A stretch of 41,500 nt of DNA from positions 7,554,976-7,596,475 of the forward strand of contig CM022665.1 in NCBI GenBank assembly GCA_012295275.1, given 5' to 3'. Source of the stretch: Chrysomallon squamiferum (Eukaryota > Mollusca > Gastropoda > Neomphalida > Peltospiridae). The notes under the pieces were generated by a model. It ran no database searches. It was not told the origin of the DNA and worked only from the letters and a program-made list of their open reading frames with translations. Both the position numbers and the translations under genes were made by a program. This document shows, in pieces, positions 21,915 to 41,500 of the stretch (positions within the stretch are counted from its first letter, which is position 1; the number at the start of each line of letters is the position of its first letter).

Positions 21915-22643
21915 CAGAGATACCTCGGTTCTCGAACGACTGCCTTCTCGAACAAATCAGCTGAGTATACAATTGTCTCGGTTATCCAACACATTAGATT
22001 CGGTTCATGAACCGAAGGCAGCTGAGGAAATGTCTTCAGACGAGAAGGAGGGAAGGGAGGATATTCCTAGTTCACTAATCAAAGAAATAAGTGGAGAAAT
22101 TATTCTTAAAAAAAAAAAAATATTACCCCGACAAATCTGTAGCAAACCGCAGCGTAAACCTTTTCAATGAGAGTTACATATTTTACATTTTAAAACGCAG
22201 ACAGAAACAAACCTCATTAGATGGATTTTCAGTGAGTCTCAAGCAGGTTGTAGTGGTGTAAAAGGGCAGAACTCTCCCAGAAGGAGAGTAATCTGACGCT
22301 TTTATGCAAGGTGACTCCGCTGCCAAACAATAACATCCCTCTTCCTCATCAGTTAAAATGCAGCTAAATTTTTCATTTATTTCGTCTATTTGTTCTGTTT
22401 ATAGATTTTGATTTTGATTTTATGCATGTAAGTATTATTATGCAGGCTCAAATAAGCAATATTTTAACTTAAAATGCCTTACAATGCATCATTTCTTTTG
22501 GGGTGGGGGACAGTCAGGAACGGAGTATTCCAGCTTAAACTATACCATATGGAAAAAACAACAAAACTGATTCGGTTTTCGAACAAATCGGTTTTCGGAC
22601 AGCTTTCTCGAACGGATTAAGTTCGAGAACCGAGGTAGGACTG
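21915..22643. mobile_element. Non-autonomous TIR element, Tc1-mariner/pogo-like
   Basis: The 729-bp element starts CAGAGATACCTCGGTTCTCG and ends with the inverted partner TTCGAGAACCGAGGTAGGAC then TG. It is flanked by TA on both sides (21913-21914 and 22644-22645). Sub-terminal CTCGAAC/TTCGAAC-type motifs recur near each end. CAG termini, a TACCTCGG core and TA target duplication fit the pogo/Tigger branch of Tc1-mariner. No complete transposase is present; the interior frame (21907-22170) holds only an acidic, unrecognised peptide. Confidence 0.75.
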
Positions 22644-22645
22644 TA

Positions 22646-23503
22646 AAACAAATTAAAAACATAATTTTTTACACTTGGTCCTATCCTAGTTTTTCTTTCA
22701 TTTAAATGAAATCAAAATATTAACAGCATGATGAAGCTGTCGTATGAAAATACAACTTCGTCAGGCTCAGTCTCTTGCACAACGGTCAAACTGTCCAGTC
22801 AGAAAAAGGGGCTGATGGTACACACACAATTTAATAATACTGACAAAAGCTTAATTTTATATTGCTTATTATTTTCCTCGACTGGGATTCGTTATTTGAA
22901 ACAATAAACCAAATTCTAAATCAGATAAAAGGTAGATGTTCAGTTTTGATAGTATCTTCCATTTCTTTCGAGTTTCTCGTTTTGTTTTGTTTTTATTTTA
23001 TCGTTATTTTTAATTTTTTTTTAATAATTTGCACTAATTATTAAGACAAATTATATGGCCTTACTAAGACAAAAACAATGATTCTGTGTATAATTAAAGT
23101 ATCATTAAGGCCAAATAAAACACTGTTCATTCGAATATTAAATATGATTCTCTTGTTTTGTTCCTTGTTTAATAACTCCTAAACATTTCTAAACACGGTA
23201 TACATATTGAAAATCTCACTGTAATTTTTTGCTTTCATATACAAAATATTCAACGAGGTTATTTTAATGATGGAATGCTCGGTTACAAAAACACAATGTT
23301 TGTTTATGATATGTACAAATGATTAAGAAAGACAGAGCTGAAAAAAAAAAAAAAAAAAAATAATAATAATAATAATAATAATAACAATAATAATAATATA
23401 AAAAAAAAAAGATTCCCCATAAAACTTCCTTTTTTTTCTTCTTTTTTTTAAATAACTGATATTAAATGATAAGATTCCATTTCTGAGAAAATTGTTAAAT
23501 TGC

Positions 23504-23534
<31 letters not shown>

Positions 23535-25021
23535 ATATTGTCATTTTAATATAAAATTCGTCTATTACTCAAATATTATTTTAATTTCAAAGAAAAGTTC
23601 TTCTAATATTTAATTAGAAAACTTTTAATTCTTGTTTTTGCTATTTGTGTTGTATATCATACTCGAATCTTCATTTCATTAACCCAACAGTGTAGTGAAA
23701 TGAAATTTCATTTAAAGCATATGTGAAATGCATGAAGAAATTCCTAGAAAATAATTTATCAGCAAATTTATTATTTAAAAAATAAAAGGTGATTATTATA
23801 TTATTTTAAAATATTGATGAATATTACAGGTATTAAATATTTCATTAACAACATCTACAATGGTTAAATGATATTTCCGATAAAATCATGATATTCAAAG
23901 TTAAATCATTTTTAAACGTTAATTTTTTAATTTTTTTATTTTTTTATTTTTTGTTGTTGTTTCTTTTTTGTTAACCCGAATGACATTATCAATTTATCAT
24001 ACTAATTATCTAATTTTCATGTTGTGTATTTGCTTTGCAAAATAATCTAAAAGTGGAAACTGAAATCATCCGAGTGCAAAAGTAGGTATAGATACGTTAA
24101 TGAAAATACACACACTACATTAGTAACAAAATAACACAAATGCACAAACCATTATGCATACGTGTGCAAATACACATACTGAAATCTTAGACTCCCTTAT
24201 TAAATGAAATGGGTAGACAGTGAATAATCGTTTGAAATTAGAAAATATTTAAATGTGGGTCTTGTATACTACAAAATATATATTATAAGTGATAACAATA
24301 TGTATAATGTATGTGGCTGATATTTGTTACAACACAACGATATCATCAGTTTGTAGCTTCTCACACAGATATTGACCAGTTTTGCAATTACCAATTCTGC
24401 TATTATCAATGACATCAAATTTAATTTTGTGTCTGTGCATCACAGTAGTCAAAATCGTGCTTCAAATCGTCCAGGTTTTGACATTTTCCGCAGTTATTTT
24501 AAAAAACAAAGATATACACCACTATGCCACCCTCCCTTGAACAGAATGCATCTTGAAAACCTTTTAGCAACACAAGATACTGAAAACTTATCCAGCATTC
24601 TCGTCACCTTATAAAAGTAGAAGTGTTTTTTTTTTTCGTATCCTTGCTACAAATCTTTCAATATTACCTTCTCCCTTTCTTCAGGGGTTACCGTCGCCTG
24701 ACGTTGATACACACAATTTCTGTATTACGTCCGTCTGTTCACTGTTGTATGTCGTATCTATGAAGGCATTTCTTAGCCAAGAGGAATGCAATCTGAACCC
24801 ATGCCTAAGAAACTTTTAAGTCTGAACCCAGAGTGTCAAATATTTGAGTTAAAGTTCTACAAGCCGTATCAGCTCTGAGCATGACGTTAAAAGTTTAATA
24901 AGCATGGGTTTTGCTGAATCCGGCATATTTTCTCGTCACCGCATAAGGCACTTATAAACTTGGCCATTTACACAGCAAACATCCACTCCCGTGTCAAGCG
25001 GAGATCTTTTCTCACAGATTT
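22646..25021. other. Intergenic plus probable 3' UTR of the kainate receptor gene
   Basis: Mostly AT-rich. It contains an A tract and (AAT)n at 23341-23399 and (AAAT)n at 23506-23536. The segment just left of 25022 is more complex and is probably receptor 3' UTR; its limit could not be fixed. An 80-codon open frame at 24372-24614 on + has no recognisable features. Confidence 0.5.
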
Positions 25022-36007
<10,986 letters not shown>

Positions 36008-36117
36008 CTGCAAAAAAACGAGAAATTTTCATGTAGCGCATTTAAAAAATTGTATGGCGAACAGGCTGCAGCATTAAGCGTTTACAGAGGTTATGGTATG
36101 GTGGATTAGAAGGTGGA

Positions 36118-36156
36118 TTGGTAGTGGTAGTGGTAGTAGTAGTAGAGGTAGTAGTT

Positions 36157-36227
<71 letters not shown>

Positions 36228-36300
36228 TGTAATAGTAGTAGTAGTAGAGGTAGTAGTTGTAGTAGTAGTAGTAGTAGTAGTTGTAATAGTAGTAGTAGAT

Positions 36301-36333
<33 letters not shown>

Positions 36334-36722
36334 TAGTAGTAATGCTAGTAGTAGGAGGTAAGTAACATTAGCAGTAGAAAAAAACATTCATAGAAGCAAT
36401 GGTGGATTATATTCCAGTAACATTAGTAATAGTGGTAAAGGTAGTATTAATGGTAATTTTAATGGTTATTATAACTATTACTGTTGTTTTAATATTACTA
36501 GCAGCAACCTTAGCCGTAGTACTATTAGTAGTAGTAGTAGTGTTAATAATAATAGTAATAGTAGTAGTAGCACTTTTATCACTAGTTGTAGGAATTGTAT
36601 TATTAGTAATGGGAGTAGACGTTGGAAGAAACAGTAGTAGTTGTAGTTTTAGTCATGGTTGTGGTTGTGGTATTTATAGTAGTAGTAGTAGCAATAGTTG
36701 CTGTAATAGTAGCGACAGTAAT
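36118..36722. repeat. (GTA)n array with non-repetitive islands
   Basis: Nearly pure GTA at 36157-36225 and 36300-36335, then degenerate GTA/ATT to 36722. The island at 36339-36405 aligns with the island at 18403-18475 in the TSP1 gene intron, including ACATTCATAGAAG. Confidence 0.93.
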
Positions 36723-36784
36723 TAGATAACAAAATCACAAGTGAAATAACAAGATATAAAAATTAAAATGTTAGTGGAATATAC

Positions 36785-37057
36785 AACCATTAACTTTCAA
36801 ATAGAAAAAAAAAAATAATAAAATATTAAATAATAAATAAATAAATAAAATAAAAAAAATTACAGAAAAAAAAGGAAGAAGAAAACAAAATAAAAATGTA
36901 AAACGGTGATCAGAAAATGATAAGTAAATGACCGAAAAGGAAGAAAATAACAAGGACAACAGGAAGGAAGAAAAAATAAGGAAGAAAAAGAAGAACAAGA
37001 ATAAGAAATAACAGATCAACCAAAATGTTAATCATTAACAACAACAACAAAAAATAA

Positions 37058-37123
<66 letters not shown>

Positions 37124-37255
37124 TTTAATAAGAAGAAGAAGAAAAAGAAGAAGAAAAAGAAAAAGAAGAAGAAGAAGAATAAAAAAAAAAAAAAGACAAT
37201 AGTATGAAGAGAACAAAGAAAACAAAACTAACAGGAAACGAGAAAAGAATAAAAC
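36785..37255. repeat. A-rich AAT/AAG/AAAT composite
   Basis: AAAT, AAT (37055-37122) and AAG (37130-37178) tracts on an A-rich strand. Open frames across it are low-complexity artefacts. Confidence 0.9.
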
Positions 37256-38810
37256 GAACAAGAAGTGAAAACACATATGCAATTTCAAATTACAAATAGT
37301 GAAAGAATCAAACGCATAATAACTCTGTAGATTTATTATGACTGTTATTTGAAAAAAAATGTTTCATTGACCCTAGACATAAGAGCGCAGTAAATTGTAT
37401 TGATACAGTTTAGTGATCATGAGTTCGTTTTAAACCACATAAAAAATATTTTTTAAGAAGATACATAAAGAGGGTGATGAATATTTCTGATATTTTGTTT
37501 GGTCGTAGAAACGTTACTCTATCAACTTTAAAACAAGCATCATGCAAGAAAATTTAAGAAATAAAGAAACGAAACTGAATAAATGCATCGAAAGTGTATC
37601 ACTGTTCTTTAATATTTCCTGTTTTGTAAATATCAAACATCAGTTCTGTTGTTCACTGAAAACAGAACCTGTACAGTATATAACACTATTAATTTTATTT
37701 TTGTGCAGGCTGAAATTCCATTAAATGTTGCACAATCTCTCTACAGAGAATTCATAATGAACAATCATTACTGTTAACCATTTGTTTGTGTTATTTTTTG
37801 TTATTTGTATTGATAAATATTATAGTATATATATATGGAACTGCATGCTTTCAGAAATGCACAAAACCATGCTTTAACTTTACTGTAAGACTAATTAATA
37901 TTAATGAAGGTTTATAGTCTCATTTCATTTGTGTTAGAGGAAATATATATTTGACTGAACCCATTGTTTCCTTCCCTTTTCAATGAATCTGCAAATTTAA
38001 ATTCTTTTCTGTTTTCATCCAATTAGAGTGTTGCTGTTTGCGTTGTTAGGTAAGGTAATTTTCATTCCTGCCATTTTTTTTTTTTTTTTTTATCTTCTTT
38101 TTCTTAATTATTTATAATTCATTAATATCTCAAACAAAATGAAATGAAATAAAATAAATCCAAAATGCTTAGAGAAAAATTACAAAGGGAACGTTATTAT
38201 CTTGTTGTATATGGTTGAATCTGCTTAGTTTCCTCGATTTATGTCATAACAGATAGAAGGAACATAAATCTTTTTAATGTGCGTACGTTTTTGATGGCCG
38301 TTTATTTCTAAATCCACTATACGGAAACATGCTTTTAAACAGCATGTCAAAACATCCGAATCAATGACAATACAATAAAATGTATGATATAGAATATCGA
38401 TAACATTTCAAATTATCAAGAGTTGAAAGGAAAATGTTGTGTTTGAAACAAGCCGTATCGAAAATACCAAAACCAATGCAGAAGATGCCCTAGACATGCC
38501 TATAATATTATAACGAAGATCTAAAGGGAAAGACATACTTCATAACATGCCGAAACGATCCCGATATTCTAACAGTAAGGTGAAATCCCTAATAATCAAA
38601 GACTATACAGAGAGAGAAAAAAAATTCCTTTCAAAATGCCAAAAACACCCCTGGAATCAAGGGTCTAAAGGTGAAACACGCCCTGTATAACATACCGACA
38701 AAGTCGTGATAATAAGTTCACGATCCTCATCCCTCTTGTGCTGAAATAAATGTTTTAAACATGACAAACTTTGTTAAAACATTACAATCCCAACAAAACA
38801 GACTGAAGAT
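37256..38810. other. AT-rich stretch, nothing recognised
   Basis: No exon, RNA or element could be supported. If the kainate receptor gene continues to the right, this is intron. Confidence 0.6.
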
Positions 38811-38814
38811 GTCA

Positions 38815-39235
38815 TCTGACACACAGCTAAACACATACACGCAAACACACACACGCACATACATAAACAATATATGAATATACACAAATAATGAAGCGCG
38901 CGCACGCACACATCTACACATACGCATACATAGACAGTTTGACACACACACACACACACATATATATATACATACATACAAACATATGAATACATACATA
39001 CGTACATACACACAAACATGCATACATTCATAAATACAAATATATTCATTCATATATACACACACACACACATACAACATACATACGTACATAATATATA
39101 GATACATACATACACACACACATGCATATTATATATATATATATATATATGTACATATATATATATGTATATATATATAGACACATATATGCATTTATGT
39201 ATACATACAAACATATAAACACATACACACACACA

Positions 39236-39292
<57 letters not shown>

Positions 39293-39372
39293 TATATGCA
39301 TTTATATATGCATACAAACATATACACGCACATAGATACATGCATATACATATACGGACACATATAGAGACA
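38815..39372. repeat. Cryptic CA/TA/ACAT repeat array
   Basis: About 550 bp of mixed (CA)n, (TA)n and ACATAC-type repeats. CATATATGCATTTAT recurs at about 39184 and 39291 with similar flanks, so a segment of about 107 bp is duplicated within the array. Confidence 0.92.
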
Positions 39373-41500
39373 TGATTTTCATTTCTTTAAAATCCGTAGT
39401 TTCTATTCATTTCCTATCTAATAATTATGTGAGGTTAATTACATTTATAAAATCTGTTATAGAATAATAATAAACTTTAAAATGTAGAATTAATAGGTTA
39501 ATTAATTTCATGCCTTGCAATAATTATAATATCAATACTTTCTACATTATTCAGTTATTATTATATACGTTACCAAGTTAAAATTCACATGCAAATTTTA
39601 TAACAAAAGTCTTCTATATATATTAGCGCCTAATAATAATAATAATAATTAATTAATTAATTAATTTACTAATGAATAAATAAATAAATAAATTATAATA
39701 ATTCGTTTAAATAAAATTAAGAATTCCGAAATATAATTACATAGACTAGTTAAAACATAAAACACTCCAAATTTATTAAGAGGTTAGTTATATTAATAAG
39801 CAGATAATATTTGCTTGTCACATTACACACTGGCAGAAAACACTCTAATACAGATTAAAAATTAAGCCGACCTTTTGAAACAGTCGTACGATGTTAAACT
39901 TCAAGTCATTATGGAATATTAAACATAATATGTATTATTGGTTAAACACTTAAGCAGCTCAAAGACAGAGTATCTATTTTTGACTCAAACGTCCCAATAA
40001 TCGCTTGGTTCCAGTTATTTGTTAGTCGTAATGTAACGTGTAGCAATGTTTAATTAAAAAATCTTTAACTTGTTTCTGTGATTTTTATTACTGCTGAGGT
40101 TTGCCTACATCTTATTTTCTTCTGGTTGCTCGAAACGTTTTGTGTGTAAAAGGTTAGCTGGATGTTGGTTGCTAAATTTGAAACCATGGTGTGGTTAAAC
40201 AATAGAATTAGTCTAAAACCTTCTGTGTATGAAAGTTTGTTATACTTTTTAGATAGTTTTATTCGTGAACATTCACCCTCTTACTTGAAAACCAAAGTTT
40301 GGCCCCAGTTAGCAAATATATATATATATATATATATATATCTAAAAAAAAGTACGCCTAGGTGTTTTGTCACTGGATGTTAGATAATAATTATTATACC
40401 TGCACCGAATTTTCTGGGCTTGCGCCCAATAACTCAACATTTTCTCCATTTTTTGTAACTTCTCAGCTTATCTGTGTCTTAGACAGAGAGTATAGACTTC
40501 CAAATCACGAGCCAAACTTACTCTAATAAATTACAATTAGTGAAAATGTGTAAATGAAAATACAGAAAGGTTAGTGACAAGTCTTGGCGGTCCGGCTTGT
40601 CATAATTAAGCACCTGAGCATCACGACTCATCTGACTGTTAGAAGATTGTTAAACAAACTTTTCTTTTCCTGTCCCTGTCATTTTTAAAGGGAAACAGGA
40701 TCTGCAAATCAGAATTTATTGATTTACTTCAGAATCCCTAATCCCATAAGTCTACAGGACTACCATCAAAAGGCTCCAAGTATCTCCGCTATTTACACAA
40801 TGTTATCAAAACCAAATCAGTTCACAAGATATTTCTTAAAAGTGTGTTTTTATGTTATATTTTTGGTTTGGGGGGGATTTCGAAATTTATATTTCAGACT
40901 AGCCTTGACTCGGTTTCAATCAGTGCTGTATCAAAGACGCCTAGTTGAAGATGAACACACAAGTAAGCAAATGAGAATTTCATTGGTTTTGTTCGGACAC
41001 CTCAACAGGGATACATCGGCACGCGATGCTTCGCAATTGATCATCATCATATCGGTGATGTAAATCGGGCGAGAGATCTCATTAAGGGAAGACAACTACA
41101 AATCTATCTATTTTCCGGTTTATCTGGCAGTTCGCCGTGCAAACTGGTTCAGAGATGACCACCAAAATGATATTCATTTGTCAGTTGGTTTCCACTTCGT
41201 CTTACAGTGTTTGTCAGTCGTTAGATGTTGGAGTCAGGAAAGCAATAACTAGCTGTAGATATATTTGCTTTTGTCATAATGACAAACGTATAAGAAATTA
41301 GCTAATATTTGAAGAAATCAATCACCGAGACTTTCCGTGTTGATTTAATTTTATTTACCATACAATACATGATTTATTATGAGATTCTCTAATGAGAATT
41401 GTAGCATACTAATGTACATTAAAGGCGGTTACATTATGTTTTATAATCAGAACTGTAACATTAGTCCAAATATACTACTCTAATGAATACGGAAAACAAA
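39373..41500. other. AT-rich right end, one weak exon candidate
   Basis: Contains an (AAT)n-(TAAT)n run at 39631-39670, (AAAT)n at 39675-39692 and (TA)n at 40317-40340. Apart from the exon-like segment at 40898-40962, nothing coding was recognised. Confidence 0.5.
40898..40962 (+). other. Exon-like segment of unknown gene
   Basis: A strong acceptor (TTATATTTCAG) and donor (ACAA|GTAAGC) bracket 65 bp. One frame is open and reads LALTRFQSVLYQRRLVEDEH. No family is recognised. It could be a small exon of a further gene on + or a chance pair of splice sites. Confidence 0.2.

Noticed and set aside
24372-24614. 80-codon open frame on +
   Set aside because: No family features, no splice context, in AT-rich intergenic DNA.
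36093-36725. Poly-Ser, poly-Val and poly-Tyr open frames
   Set aside because: All come from the (GTA)n array in three frames.
38727-39367. Cys/Val/Tyr-rich open frames of 80-130 codons
   Set aside because: They follow the CA/TA repeat array and have no protein-like composition.

Overview
This window looks like nuclear DNA of a mollusc, possibly a cephalopod. The basis is short exons in AT-rich introns packed with long microsatellites, GT-AG splice sites throughout, a molluscan-type Tc1 relic, and protein families of animal type. The lineage is inferred from sequence style and was not tested by a search.

Four protein-coding genes can be reconstructed by joining exons at GT-AG sites with matching phases. 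(1) At 735-1815 on +, the last three coding exons of a SYNCRIP/HNRNPR (hnRNP Q/R) orthologue: the RGG-rich tail, a basic KRK/KRR region and the conserved C-terminus. (2) At 5508-8688 on -, a complete 445-residue cGAS-like receptor (cGLR, Mab-21 family nucleotidyltransferase). It has an intact GS motif and E133/D135/D232 acidic triad but no zinc thumb. Non-coding 5' exons and a promoter are proposed at 10210-10305 and 11631-11784. (3) At 16644-20081 on +, a complete 399-residue secreted protein: signal peptide, four thrombospondin type 1 repeats and two chitin-binding type 2 (peritrophin/CBM14) domains, in six exons all joined by phase-1 introns. (4) At 25022-36007 on -, the last five coding exons (511 residues) of a kainate-type ionotropic glutamate receptor, with complete S1, M1-M4 and S2. 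Its amino-terminal domain exons lie beyond the right edge or were not recognised.

Genes 1 and 2 face each other tail to tail, as do genes 3 and 4. Genes 2 and 3 are head to head, with about 5 kb of repeat-rich DNA between them. No functional pathway joins the four; their proximity is more likely old linkage (human CGAS, SYNCRIP and GRIK2 share 6q, and HNRNPR and GRIK3 share 1p).

The rest is repeats: a directly repeated block of about 1.2-1.6 kb (8854-10096 and 12963-14553), a frameshifted Tc1 transposase fragment in its second copy, a 729-bp TIR element with TA flanks (21915-22643), a 31-bp minisatellite (15346-15745), a possible degenerate SINE head, and many di-, tri-, tetra- and pentanucleotide arrays. 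No CRISPR, rRNA or convincing tRNA gene was seen. The most interesting objects are the cGLR locus and the TSP1/chitin-binding protein.
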